Positions 8,814-21,463 of a DNA stretch of 64,000 bases are shown here, piece after piece. The stretch is from Protea cynaroides (Eukaryota > Streptophyta > Magnoliopsida > Proteales > Proteaceae): contig CM053270.1 of the NCBI GenBank assembly GCA_028583415.1, forward strand, positions 57,568,529-57,632,528, written 5' to 3'. A program made the position numbers and the translations under genes. The first letter of the stretch is position 1, and the number at the start of each line of letters is the position of its first letter. The notes beneath the pieces are model-generated. The model had not been told where the DNA came from and did no database searches. It saw nothing but the letters and a program-made list of their open reading frames with translations.

Positions 8814-11111
8814 ATAATTGATGAACTTGATATGACACTGAGAGGGGGGGTGAATCAGTGTCTGAAAATTCTTTCTAATTATTTCACTGCTGCCCAGAGC
8901 CGATGGAAATATATTCTTTTACACACACATAAGCGTATGCAAATCTACCTTGCTACCACTCAGTGGCCAGGTCTACCAGATTTGCACACCCATCCTGCAA
9001 ACCATTCCACGCACTCCAAAATATATAGAAAAATAAAGACAGTCTACAACACAGGATATACGTGGTTCACCAACACAATGTGTGATGGCTAGTACACGGA
9101 GTAATGCCCAACGGGCTCCGTATTTACTCAATACTCAACTTTTAGTCTTTTACAAGACAATGATACTAACCCTAGGTTTTTCCAGCATAAAACTGAGAGG
9201 GCGCACCAATGTCAAGATTCAAACTTAACAGCCAGTGTCTAGCACCTACTGAACACACCACGCTTAACTCGCACCCACGAGAAGCAAATAACAATTTTTA
9301 GGCTTATAATTATGCCTTATAATTTTTCCCCCACTAGCTAGGTATTTAACAATTTTCACCTACGCTAGCATACAATATATTGAAAGCATAAATAGATAGG
9401 GAATTGAAAAATCTCACAAATAATGCTTTCGAATGACCAACAATCTCTCTGAAGCTTCACACTGCTCTCAGGTACTCTCCAACAGCCTCCAATGATGATA
9501 GAGATCGATTCACAGAGCACACCTCGCTGACATACTTCCAATCTCTTCCATACAATCCATAATCACCATGAATGTAAGCATAAACGCTCTATTGACCTCT
9601 CATAGGGATTTAGCACTCCATTGATGCACAGAGAAGAGGTAGTTGGTGATTGATCACTCCCACAGGGCACAAAATCCTAGAAATCCTTCTTTCTGCCTTC
9701 AAAATACTTTTTTCAATTTTTCTCCATAGTATTTCAACTCCCAACGGCGCCCAATAGGTAGAGGGCTCGAAAATAAGGAAAGTGCGAGTTGAACCATCCG
9801 ATTTGGAGCTCGGATGAAGAAGTTCTGGCAGTTTGAAGTTCGACCGGTAATATATAAGGAAAGAGAATCTTTTGAAGCCATACGTGCACCCGCGCTGCAC
9901 GGAATCAGAACCCGCGCCGACAAGACAGCCTCCACTGTCGAGTTCTGATTGGCAGATCAAAGAATCTATAAATTCGGCCGTTGGATCTCATTCAAAAAGG
10001 CGGGATCAATCCTCATCCGTCGGATCTGGATAAACCGCGCCTCCGAAGATCAGCGTCAACGATGGCCTTTAGATCAGGATCCTCACGCCGCTGTACTGCG
10101 AGCGCACCACATGTGATCACTGCTACACTTGCAAGTGACGGGATCCACTGTTTTATGCTGCTTCTAGCCAATCTGATTGCACGCGATGGAATCTTAACGC
10201 AACCGACGCAATACACTCGAGCCCACACTTTTCTGGGCCATCAGATGTGGATCTCGGCTCCGAGGCTCAATCTGGGCTGCCGATTTCATATCTTCTCCCT
10301 TCTAAATGGACTAAATTGCCCCTGTGAACACTTTTAATGGCGTCTGTAACCATTTTTTTCAATCCAAACCCTGTAGAGACTAATTTTACCCGAGAGAACT
10401 TCTCTCTAAAATATTTTGACTCTCTCTCTAGGCCTTATGTCGAACACATGGAGGGCTAACTGGGGGGGGGGGGTGACCAGGACCTTGTGCGAGGCCATGC
10501 GCATGGGCATGCGGCAGTGGGCTTGCGGCTGTTGCTGCCTTGCGGGCTTGCTGCTGTGCTTGGTGCATGGCACGACTGCTGGTGTCAGCCTATGGCTGTG
10601 CCATGCGGCTGGCCATGTGGCTGGCTGCCACTATGGTGCCGTGGCCCTCGGCCAGGCTGGCTGCCATGGTGGCATGCCACCTTGGCACAGTGGGTCCCAC
10701 CCACATTTTTCTCTCCCCTTTTTCTCTCTCTACAGTCTCTCTCTCTTCATTCTCTCTCCTCCTTCTCTCTCTACATCTTTTTTCTTTATTTCATTCTTCA
10801 AGATGCTGCAACACTTCAGAAACACTGCTAGACCAATGGAAACACTGCCACACTATCAATGAGGCCCACAAACACTCTCTCATCAAACTTGATGTAGAAT
10901 GTCATTTAACTCGCTGCAAACCATCTAAGACATAGTATAAGAGATGTAGAACACTGTAAAACCCAACTACGAGGTTGTTCCAACTTTGCCACTGCACTGA
11001 CACTCTCTCCTGCACTGAGATTCTCTCTCCTCATTTCTCTGACTGAATGCTCACAAACACTGTCACATCAGTCAAGTTGCCAACAATGACAACATAAAGT
11101 CCAACAATAAT
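8814..11111 (-). mobile_element. solo LTR of a Copia family (divergent relative of the 27.6-kb element)
   Basis: The LTR spans 8819-11106 with TG...CA ends and is flanked by the perfect 5-bp duplication ATAAT (8814-8818 and 11107-11111). Read on the minus strand it starts TGTTGGACTTTATGTTGTC and ends GTTCATCA, matching the ends of the Copia LTRs at 27593 and 35261. Shared internal landmarks are the GC-rich block (about 10440-10700), the motif around CTGTAACCATT at about 10345, and the segment around ACGGAGTAATGCCCAACGGG at 9098-9117. It is about 2.3 kb, with no internal region or second LTR, so it is the recombination product of a full element. Open frames inside are LTR noise. Confidence 0.9.
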
Positions 11112-11306
11112 CCCATGGTGATATGGTGATATGGACAGTAAGAAGAGTCTTGATGAGGATGGCATCTAAAAAGCATCTTATGTTCTTTTGAGTTGTACTT
11201 CCTTGGATGGCATTGAGTGCTACACCTTGTTGTCTGCTGAGACTGAAATAAATTGACAAGATAAAATGATAGGAGCTAAACAAAGAAGTATAACATTCCA
11301 AATTGA

Positions 11307-13155
11307 TATTTAATTGAAAAAATTTCATCTACACCCCATCAAGGATTACTAACATCATCTACACTCACAAGATTGTAAAAACATCATCTACCACCAAAAA
11401 ACTTTGCTGTGCTAATCAAAGAAGTCCACTCTGTCACAAGATTCCTGTTAGATGCTGATGTCAGTTGCATTGGAATATTTCATAGATGATACTACCCTTT
11501 TAGCCAGGTTAAAAGACCATTATACCTTTGTTGTGATTTGTTACCCTATCCCCAATTCTGCTTTCCTTCCGTAGCAGTAAAAGAGAAAGAAAAGAAAACC
11601 CTCGAATCCTCTTCTCGACGAGGATGAAAAGGTAAATCAATCGAGAGCAGGACGAAACTGAAGCATATATGTAATGGGGAGCAAAGTATCTCACAAGTTG
11701 CCCTCACCGAAGCGCTGCAAGTTTAGATTCAAGAATACTTTAAAATCAAGAGATCAATTCAAGAAGAATTAGATGACGATATAAACGATTTGTGCAAAGA
11801 AATTTGGGACTTAAAAGAATCCAAGAACTAGCAACCCAAAGAACTTGGGGACTTGAAAGAATCCCGCAACCAAGATCGACGGATCAAGAACCAGATCTGA
11901 ATTCCTTTTAGTCGTTTCGATTATCATCGACATGGTTGTGAATGGCAGGCCATTGAACAGAATGAAGAGGATGAGGAGAACCAGATCTGATTTCCACATC
12001 TCCTCACATAGTAGATTGTTTTCCAGAAGATTCAAGAACAGCAGCAACTCAGAAACAAGAAGAAAAAACAAAAGACTTTGCTCTTAAGAAAAATTGTCGA
12101 GATGTTGATTTGACGGAAGGAAGTTTTTCATCTATGATACAAAGGTAGAGAATCTAGTTCAGATCGGTAGCAGCAAAACAGAATAGGAAAACCAGGTTCA
12201 GAATATGGAAAACAAACCAATACTTAATTGAAACAACACATTAGATCGTCGAAATCAAATCTAAATATGCAAATCCGAGAGAAACTAAACCCCATCAGTA
12301 ATCTTGTTACAACAATAATCATTTTGTAAAATGCCAAACCCGAGAGCAAGTAGGTTGAAGAAGCAAAACAAAAAAACATATCTATGATAATTTCGATGAA
12401 GTGTGGATGGAATTGAAAACAGATCTACAAATAAACTAAAACATAATAACCTACTTGTTTAATGGAGGATAAGAGAGAGGAAGAAGAGGATGTGATCTTT
12501 GGCTTCCCACCTTAGACCTAGTTGAAATCCCATCAACACACCATAGCTACTCGCTAGACAGCACTGAATCTCATAGTGAATTTTGAATCACACAAAAAAT
12601 AAGGCAAATCCAACTTTTATTAATTTTCGCATCTAAGTCCGCAACTTCTTTATTCTCTACATCTGTAGAGAATAGAGTCTTGAACTTGGGGACTTGAAAG
12701 AATCCCGCACCCGCAGCGCAGCCATTAATGGAGAATCCAACAATATTTGTCATCTCCCCTCTTGTTTTTGCTGGTGTTAACATCCTTATGTACAAAGACG
12801 ACTACATTTTTCTAGAACGTAGAGGGGACTCCGGAGATGGGATGCCGGAGATGGGATCCCACTGTGGATGCACAACGCAGATGAGACTCCAATGTTAGGG
12901 GTTTCGGGCTTGGGTAAGAGTAAAAAGGAAAGAGGGACAAAAAAAAAATATAAGTTTGGTTTGAAGGTCAAATTAATAAATCAATATAATTTTTTAATTT
13001 TTCAATTTATAATATGAGGGGTAAAACTGTATTTCTACAATTTTAATGGTTTCCTTCAGTTAAGTGAACCTAGGTGATGTTTTTGCAATCTTGTGGGTGT
13101 AGATAATGTTAACAATCCTTAATGAGGTGTAGATGAAATTTTTTTCTATTTAATT
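11307..13155. mobile_element. non-autonomous Mutator-like element (MULE)
   Basis: The element spans 11316-13146. Its termini are inverted repeats of about 75 bp that start GAAAAAATTTCATCTACACC and share the inner block CACAAGATTG and AAAAACATCA. It is flanked by the perfect 9-bp duplication TATTTAATT (11307-11315 and 13147-13155), the size made by Mutator transposases. No transposase is encoded. The interior holds a 28-bp direct repeat (11841-11868 and 12682-12709) and gene-like minus frames at 12071-11811 and 12795-12571 that share the peptide GFFQVPKF. I cannot name a source gene, so capture of host sequence (Pack-MULE) is possible but unproven. Confidence 0.88.
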
Positions 13156-16100
13156 ATGTGACTTCAAGATTGCAACAAGAGAGACAAGTTCCCAATAATT
13201 ACCCACTGAATAGTTGGATGCAAAGTGAAGTGTCTCTTGGTTGGTGTTTCATAACCTTCCTCCTCACAAAACTGAAGTTTGAATAAAAATTGTTGTAAAT
13301 AAGATAGTATAACTTTAACTTAACAAATTTTTTTTTTTTGGGTAAGAAACTGAACCACTTATCTATAACGTAATCCAATAATCTATTGAAAAAAACTGGT
13401 AAGAGAGACAATCAAGGTGATGTTCAAGGCTGGGTCGTACCACAATCGTTACTATCCTAAAGCAAGTATTTACTGCCTATGATGCAACTAAGTTTGTGAT
13501 GCAAAACTGGCTCCAAGATAAAGCAGTCTAGGATTTCAACAGTGGACGTGCATTCAGTTAAAAATGTGCATTCGTCTATTGTGTCCTTTCGAGTACGTCG
13601 GAGATGTGCTCAATTAGTATAGAAAAAAGTGTTTTTTTTTTTTTGTAAACATATAGAACAAAGTTAACTCGAACTAATTTAAACAAAGTGAGAGATTGTA
13701 ATTTGATAACCACCGTTAGGGAAATGGACTAAACCTCCTCTCTTTAAATTGGAGAAGAAGAGACACCTCTAAAGTTTTTATCCAAGAGACAAACCACAAA
13801 AATCATTTCTTTTCCCATAAGAAATGTCTATTGATCATTTAGACACATCACCACTAGTCACAAAAATTGATTAAACAATATTTAAAAAATTGAATTTTAA
13901 AGAAATTAAAATAAAAAATCCCCCACAGATTCAAAATGTTCAAAAGAACCAACAAAAACCAATCGAGCACATTAGAATAGAGAGACACATTGTCGTAGGT
14001 GTCTTTTGGACTTGAACCTACACTAGGTATAAGAAGTCACTCTACAGTGTACGGGTGGAGTCAGACGCATTAAACCATTTCTCATTGGTGTAGCCAATTG
14101 ACTCACTAGCCATATCCTATCACCCAACCCTAAAGTATACCCTTTCTGTAAGTGGACATTTTGGTCTTGTCCTATCTTGGTTCATGAATGTTTAGAGAAT
14201 TCGCCCATAAAAAATTTCATTGGAGGCGGTCACACCCCCTACATCCATTTAGGTCAACCCGTTAGTATGCACTTTCGTTAATATACCCCCACAATTCATG
14301 GGCTTTGCTAATTAAAAGGTTCAAACTCATCCTCTAATCAACACGGTGAGTAATAGTTTCCCATCTAACCAGAATGAACCAAATATAGTAATACTAGTCA
14401 AATTAGTCAGTGACTTCATTTTTACCCTTTGAAGTTAATTCCGAATATCTCCTCTCACATAAGTTGGGTGTTATCACTTTGACTCATTAATCATGGACCT
14501 TAAGCTCATTCCTTTAGATGAATACCACAATAGTGGTCAGAAGCTAAATAATTTTATCATTCAGAAATGACTCAACTGAGTAAAAAACATGCTACCTCCT
14601 TACCCTTTCTAGATATATTAAACAACTGCCTCAGACATACATGTCTTAGATGTCGACCTTAGACATTTAGGCACTCAACCAAGTCATACGTGTCTTATGA
14701 CACTAGTGACATTTACACCTACTACTTAAAGGAGCACAAGAAGTTTCAATTTTTATCTTATATCTGTTATCGAGATATTTTCCCACTTGACCCTTATTCC
14801 AACTTTCCTCCAAATCTCACAAGCTCTCATAAGAGTTTACATGGTAGAACCGATATCATTGGTTTCAGTTAATGACTTCACCAACACATGCTTATACATT
14901 TCTTCTATTACATATGTAAGTGTTCCCGAATCTTAGTTTATCTTCTAGATTCTATTACTACAAAAATCCCAAGTAGAGATCAACCATTGAACTTGAATTT
15001 ATTTACCATTTTTCAGTTAAATAAATTCACCACGCAAAACTTGCATATTTATAAAACCCCCATATTTTCGGGTTGACCATATTCTAATGTGAACAACACC
15101 CCAACTATGCTTATAATAAACTACCCTGTTTCAGCATCCATGCACCTTATTTCAATGTTAAACATTGTATATAAATAACATAAACATGTGTAACAATACC
15201 ATATATAATGCTTGTAATATATAGCCAATAAAACTATATACATGAATGTATAGAATTTCATCTCTCAATATGTCACATGTCTCAAATCAATCAATTCAAA
15301 TTGGTCTGAGTCTTTTATCTCGTCAACACTTGAAGTTATCACAATCCAAAAATTACACTCAACCAAAAACGTAAGCATGGTCAAATGCATTAAATCAAAC
15401 ATTCAAACAATGCAAATGCCACTTGGCATTAATAGCCAATAACCAAGTCATTAAAATAGACCACTTGGCTTGAAATGTCAATAACTTAGACTAATACAGG
15501 TCTATACCCATTCAAAATTTCATGCTAAAATGAAATGCCGTAGAAATTTATGGTAGAACTTTTGATTGATACATTTAATCAAATAACATTCTCATCCCAC
15601 AAATGATGGATAAAAGTATCCGGCACCACAATCCAAAGCCTTTGAGCCCAACAAACTGACGGGCTAAACAATCCCGAGAAGGACAATAACTAGGCCCATT
15701 CCAAACAAGGAAGGTATTTCTTCTTTTAACATTAAACCCATTTCAGACAAGGAAGGTCTTTTCTTCTGTATTTCTACTTGTTGGCTTGAAGCAAAAAGTA
15801 CAAGAAATTCTTGCCTTGATCTGTTCTCTTGATTACAAGAAGTTCCTGCCTAGCATGTTCTTGTGCTATTGGTTCGCATCTGAATTTTTGTATCATTTAT
15901 CACTCCAAAGGAATCTAATCCAGTCCCACATATTCTTTTCTGCGAATCATTGTATGCTATATTATCCAAACCCAATGATAAAAATAAGATTACCACCCTC
16001 CTCCCCCCAAAAAAATAGTGTTAAAGATGGAATTTTTTTTTTTTTTTGTAGGAACATAAATTACAAAAATTTAGTCTCATACACATTGAAGCTTAATTAC

Positions 16101-16240
16101 AAGAATTCATAGTTCTGACAAGGCTAACAGTCAGGATTCGAATCGAATAATATCCAGATATTCAATTAAATAATCGATTGAATGCCTCAGACTCCCTTCC
16201 ATCGGTTCCCTTTTTGGTTGTTTTAACCAGTGCTTCGCCT
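13156..16240. other. 3.1 kb AT-rich region, unclassified
   Basis: No long open frame, LTR, inverted terminus or splice-like exon chain was found. It contains T or A tracts (about 13331, 13630, 16030) and a part at 13980-14350 with locally repetitive wording, but I could not tie it to a family. It may be old LTR or leader sequence of an unrecognised element, or simply intergenic DNA. Confidence 0.3.
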
Positions 16241-17633
16241 GTGACTGTCCCAAGAATTGGTGGTGGCTTCCGATGAGGTCGTGGAAGGTACCTCACAACA
16301 GAGTGGGGGCTTGGAGTTAATTACTACCCCGGTTTCTGGTATGGTTTCTACTCATGAGCAGGGAATCACCCCGAGCTTGCAAGGGTTGGAGGGTTCTACT
16401 CCCTTTACGTTGGTAAAGTGTGGTAGGAATTTCTGTGGTTGTAGGGCCGTTTGTTGAAAATATCCTCTCGGATTGGTAAGCAATAATATTTTTCTAATGT
16501 AAATGCTTTATTGGAACATTTGGGGTGTCTCAAACCGGAATTCGAGAGGTGTTTTGAAGTTGTTATTCAAGGAGCGTCTCCTAAATGTTTTGGGTTTAGC
16601 GGAGCTGCTAGTGCACCGGTGCAAAGGTTGTTCTTTTTTTTTTCCTTGGAGTTTTGATGGTAATGGGGGAACTACATTGGTTTTCCTTTATTCATACAAA
16701 TTGTTTCCGAGCTATCCGCTGGGAGCATTGGTTAGATTTGGCCTATCATTGGTCTTTCGTTGGTGTCTTAGTCTATTATTGGAGATTTTAATGCTTGTCT
16801 TTTTGCTCATAAAAAAAGGGAGCTGAGCCGTTTAATCTTGGAGCAGTGGTGATTTTTTTTTGCTATGGTTAATTCTTTTCCATTGGCTTCGGTCCCATCA
16901 AAAGGATTGAAGTTCACCTAGTCTAACAATAGGGTGATAGTGAACGTTAGGGCGGTTCTTGACCATAGTTTCTGCAATGATGCGTGGTTAGTTAAGTATG
17001 CTAATTGCTTTCAATGGGTGCTTCCTCGCCTTGTTTCTGACCACAGTTCAATTCTTCAGTGTTGTTTGAAATTCCCACAGCTACATAAAATATACCTTTC
17101 ATGATGCAAAGGTTCTGGACTTTGAGCATGATGATTTCCATTCAATGGTTAGTGCTTTTTGTTCATGAAAAACTTTGTGTAGAAAAATCGGATCCAATGA
17201 CTTTGATGCAGGGATCAAATTAAAAATATTTTCATATGCATGCTATGGCTCGTCGTGTTAGGGGAACTATCAAGGCGCCCCAACATGATGATGATCGGGA
17301 TACTTCGAAGCAAAGCCTACTTAGGGAGTATGTTGCCTAGCACATTTAGGATTTCCATAGAGGGGTTGGTGTCATTGTCCACTCGGAGCTCCTGAAGTTC
17401 ATTCCTAGATTGTTGTTGGCTAATGATATTGTGCGCATTGATGCCATTCCTTCAGCGTATGAGACTAAGGCGGCAGTATTCAGGCACAAGGTTAAGAATG
17501 CCCCGGGGCCTGATGGCTTTCTAGGTCTGTTTTTTTGGATCCTACTGGGTGATTGTTGGGGGTGGATGTTTGCAAGGCCATCTCTCTTTGTGGAGGGTGT
17601 TGTTCCTGTTGTCGCTGGAATCCGTAAGGGGGA
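16241..17633 (+). pseudogene. L1-type LINE, 5' part: endonuclease and start of RT
   Basis: ORF2 begins at 16503 with LYWNIWGVSNRNSRGVLK, the start of the plant L1 endonuclease (consensus WNIRG). It continues through broken frames with SNNRV, LDHSFCND and LPRLVSDHSSIL of the endonuclease C-terminus at about 16920-17055. Then 17330-17633 reads into the polymerase with the diagnostic APGPDGF at 17500-17520. Several frameshifts and stops make it non-functional. It stops at 17633 at GIRKGD, where the Tat Gypsy element begins; the LINE picks up again at about 25266. 16257-16457 may be the end of ORF1. Confidence 0.75.
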
Positions 17634-18450
17634 TTGACCAAGACAGACAATATGAAACTCCCAATGAAACACTGGAGCTCCTTCTCAAACAAAGGGTTCC
17701 CTGAGGTGTTGTTGATCAAAGAAGTTCCCCTTTTCACCCTGAACTTGGATAGATGAAAAATAATTGAAGCGAAAGCAACTAGGTAACAAGATGAAGAGCA
17801 AGAGTTTTCCCTTAGATTTCACCAGTCTCCTTTCTTTTTTCTTTGTTACATATATATATAGATTCACCAAAATGTGAACCTTTCTGTGGCCCAATTTTTT
17901 TATGTCTGTCACTACTTTCATCATTAGCTACCTAGGGTATAGTAGGTTCGCATGCCTACTACCACCTAGACTATGTCACAGGGTCTTGTCAACCACTTTT
18001 CGACCCCCTCTAACCCTATTCGACCCCATTTTGGGCTATATTCCCCATAACCTTCAGATGTCCATTGTTGTCCTTGTGCTTTTACCAAGTAATATTCTGA
18101 CGATCCGCCGGTTTGGACCGAGATCTTGTGAATCAGCGGGTCAAGTCAGCATACCTTCCATTAATGGTTGTTGTCAGCATTTATGGCCATTAAAGACAAT
18201 CCATTAATGGCACAACAACCCTTGTCAACCTGTCACTTCTTGTCTGAGTCAGACCATGGGGTCGAACATGAGCTTCCTCCAATATTTACCACAATGCCCT
18301 TTTTCCAATGTAATGGATAAACGCCATTGAGTCAGACCATGGGGTCGAACGTGAGCTTCCTTGTTTTTTCTTTCTTTCTCTCTTTTTTTTATTTTTTATT
18401 TTTTTAATACCTTTCTAACCAATATTTCCGTGCTATCTTCCTTGTCGCAG
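17634..18450. repeat. probable LTR/leader segment of the Tat element with a 33-bp direct repeat
   Basis: Non-coding sequence between the LINE break and the accessory ORF. A 33-bp segment beginning TGAGTCAGACCATGGGGTCG occurs at 18245-18277 and 18328-18360 with one mismatch. A polypyrimidine stretch and CTTGTCGCAG at 18441-18450 form a good splice acceptor for the accessory ORF exon that follows. LTR status is inferred from position only. Confidence 0.4.
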
Positions 18451-19524
18451 TTAATGTGTGGGTCGAACCATTACAAGAAGATGCTGATAGTTTCAATACA
18501 GAAGTTAAAGGACATGCAAACTACTGCCCAGGAGAAGCATATACTGATGGTCATCACCCAGGCTAAGCGTGATCAGGCCACCCAGGCTCGAGACGCGGCT
18601 CTTGCTGCTCAGATGGGGATAGAGGGACAGAGGGACAATGCTGAGGAGAGAGCCAAGGAAGCTGAAGAATGAGCCAGAAAGGCAGAGGAGGAGGCCCAGG
18701 AGGCGGAGTTTAAGTGTCGTGTTGTTGAGGCATCGTTGGAGCAAAATCGAAGATGGCTGGCTGAAGAAAAGTCTAGATATCGCTGATTGGACGAGCAATT
18801 CGCCCCTCAGGCCAAGGTTTTTCAGACTACCCAAAAGGAGCTGTCAGAGGTGCGCTTGTCCAATGAGGTCATGCTGAAGCAGCTTAATGCAACCATCGTG
18901 CTCAACAACCAGCTGGAGAAGGAGATCCAAGGCTTGCAGACTACCCGAGATTAGCTGGTCACTGAGAAGGAGAAACTACAAACGGAGAAGAACGATCTAC
19001 TAGGTGAGTTGGCCCAGGCTTCCACCAGTGAGGATGTCCTTAAGGCTGACCTAATCGTCACGCAAGAGCAAAATGCCAGTCTGCAATCTGCCGTTGCTCG
19101 TCTGACTGAGGAACTGTCGCAAGCCTGATCGTCCCTGGCGCAAGGTAGAGAGGAGACTTTAAAAGCCTTGCTGGATTTAGAAGATATGAAGGGTTTGTTC
19201 AGGCGAGAAAGGGTCAGAGCCATTCGCGAGGCCCTCATCTTGGTCCATTCAGAGTTGTCTGCTCATCTCCCAACCTTCGACTTCTCCTGCAGTCCTCTTA
19301 TGAGCAAGGTAATCCAAGACAAGCTTGTGCAGCCTTCGAGGCCGGCTCCTCCTTTAGAAGCAGCTCCATCCTCTCCTGCTCCTCCTTCAAAGATAACTCC
19401 CTCGGCTCCTGCTCCTCCTTCAGAAGTAACTTCATCAGCTCCTGCTCCTCTCTCAGATGTAGCAGATAGTTCTGAGGCAATTCCTGAATGCTCAGCCTCC
19501 TATCCCCCCGCAGAAGGACAATAA
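18451..19524 (+). pseudogene. antisense accessory ORF of the Tat element (coiled coil, Pro-rich tail)
   Basis: A single reading frame opposite in direction to pol runs from the acceptor at 18450 to TAA at 19522-19524, interrupted only by four in-frame stops at 18670, 18784, 18952 and about 19126. The product is a long heptad-rich coiled coil (Glu, Lys, Gln, Ala; for example NAEERAKEAEE, NNQLEKEIQGLQTTRD), then LPTFDFS, then a low-complexity tail with three APAPPSE-like repeats. Tat elements commonly carry extra ORFs between pol and the 3' LTR, some antisense; their function is unknown. The four stops sit where CGA or CAG codons would fit, so the protein was probably intact at insertion. The 3' UTR continues to about 19660. 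Confidence 0.7.
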
Positions 19525-19528
19525 CTCT

Positions 19529-20190
19529 TTTTTTTTTTTTTTTTTTTTTTTTTGAGACCCTTGGGTCTTTTTCTATGTACACAACTTTTGTAAGATATGT
19601 ATACAACTTCTTTTCAATATAGATTTGCTCTCTTTCCTGATGTGTTCTGAGTGACTCCAACATTTCCAAACATTTCCCCCGGCTTTAAATACTTACACTC
19701 TGTTAAGGATTTTAATCCAAAGTAATACGATCCTCAAGCCTTTTCGAGACCTTTAGCCCCCCCCCCTTTTTTTTTTTGAGACTCTTAAGCCTTTTCTTTT
19801 CGAGACCCTTAGGCCTTTTCTTTTTTCGAGACCCTTAGGCTTTTCCTTTTTCGAGACCCTTAGGCCTTTTCTTTTCGAGACTCTTAGGCCTTTTCTTTTT
19901 TCGAGACCCTTAGGCCTTTTCCTTTTTCGAGACCCTTAGGCCTTTTTCTTTTCGAGACCCTTAGGCCTTTTCTTTTTTCGAGACCCTTAGGCCTTTTCTT
20001 TTTTCGAGACCCTTATGTCTTTTCCTTTTCGAGACCCTTAGGCCTTTTCCTTTTCGAAACCCTTAGGCCTTTTTCTTTTCGAGACCCTTAGGCCTTTTCT
20101 TTTTTTGAGACCCTTAGGCCTTTTTCTTTTCGAGGCCCTTAGGCATTTTTTTTTCGAGGCCCATAGGCCTTTTCTTTTCGAGAAATAATG
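19529..20190. repeat. tandem array of about 27-bp units in the Tat 3' spacer
   Basis: Mainly at 19735-20185 there are about sixteen copies of a unit close to TCGAGACCCTTAGGCCTTTTC plus a T/C filler of variable length, with one more related copy after the T-tract at 19529-19560. It lies between the integrase stop at 20244 and the accessory ORF 3' end. On the element's own strand it is purine-rich (AAAGGCCTAAGGGTCTCG). Confidence 0.9.
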
Positions 20191-20243
20191 TAGGTAAAAC
20201 TTTTCATTAAATAGGTAAGACAAGAACCTTACACATAGTATCT

Positions 20244-21463
20244 TCAAAGATTTTTGGAGTGCCAAGTGCGTGGTAAGGCAGACCCCTCCATTGTCTCCAA
20301 GTGATACGACCTTGGCCTTGTAACCTTCACAACTCGATACGGCCCTTCCCAATTTGGGGTCAACTTTCCGTGCTGAGTAGGCATAGTGACAGCTGCCGAG
20401 CGCAAGGCTAAATCACCCACTTGAAACATATTCTCCTTCACTCTGGAGTTGTAATACCTTGCTATTTTTTGCTGATAAGCTGCTACACGTAGCTGAGCCG
20501 TTTCACAAACGTCTTCTAGGAGGTCTAGATCCATTAGAAGGATGTCCTTGTTAATATCTTCTTGGAAATTTAACACCTTGTAACTTTTCTCCACCACTTC
20601 GATAGGAATGATAGCCTCGGACCCAAAAGCCAATTTGAAAGGAGTAGCCCCTGTGGCCGTCCGTTGAGTGGCTCGATACGACCAAACCACACTGGGCAAC
20701 TCTTGGCGCCCACATCTGTCTCTTTTCTTCCAATCGTCTGGCTAATCCATGCAGCAAAGTACGGTTGGTGACTTTTGTCTGCCCATTAACTTCTGGGTGT
20801 GCTACTGATGCAAACCTGTGTCTCCAATGTTATGATCACGACAAAACTTCCAGAAGATCCGACTCGTGAATTGTGGGCCATTATCAATGATCAACACTTG
20901 AGGGATTCCATATCTGTATAGAACCTCTAGTCTGAAGAACTCCTTAGCTTTATGTGTTGTGACTCTCACCATTGCCTTCACTTCAATCCATTTGGTGAAA
21001 TAGTCAATTTCCACCAAGATGTATTGTAGCTGCCCCTTAGCTTGTGGGAATGGTCCCAGTATATCCATCCCCCAGACTGCGAAAGGGATAGACGAAGGAA
21101 TAGGTTGTAACTGTGTACACGGGCGATGGGACATGGGAGCGTGCTTCTGGCATGCTTCACAACTTTTAGTGTACTTCTCACAATTGCTCATCATTTGGGA
21201 CCAGTGGTAACCCATTCTAATGATCTTAAAACACATAGTGCGTCCGCATTGGTGAGCTCCATAGATCCCTTCATGAACTTTCGCCATAATGTATTCTGCT
21301 TTCGACGGTGGAACACACCAGAGTAAAGAAAAAGTATGGAAAATTTCTTATAAAGTACCTCATCGTGAATGACATAAGACCCCGCTTGAGTTTGAATGTG
21401 TCGAACTTCTTTCTTATCCTCCGGTAAGACATTCTCCCTCATGTAGGTGAGTAATGGATCCAT
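20244..21463 (-). pseudogene. Tat Gypsy integrase
   Basis: The HHCC zinc-binding N-terminus is visible at 21287-21130 (HEGIYGAHQCG, then CEKYTKSCEACQKHA). The catalytic core follows with WGMDILGPFP (first Asp) and IIDNGPQFTS (second Asp). The core then shifts frame near 20700-20800, and the C-terminal part 20699-20244 reads MPSVVWSYRATQRTATGATP, GSEAIIPIEV, NWEGPYRVVK and PRTWHSKNL. This enzyme would insert element cDNA into the genome in the nucleus; here the frame break makes it inactive. It follows RNase H directly in the polyprotein order. Confidence 0.85.

Noticed and set aside
10416..10935. Three overlapping plus frames up to 148 codons
   Set aside because: They lie in the GC-rich and TC-rich part of the solo LTR and oppose its coding-free orientation; no domain.
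18505..18834. 109-codon minus frame
   Set aside because: Antisense shadow of the coiled-coil accessory ORF.
19735..20190. Possible CRISPR array
   Set aside because: Repeats are nearly contiguous without unique spacers and lie inside a plant retrotransposon.
19298..20352. Minus frames rich in Lys/Glu across the tandem array
   Set aside because: They are translations of the purine-rich repeat and lie beyond the integrase stop.
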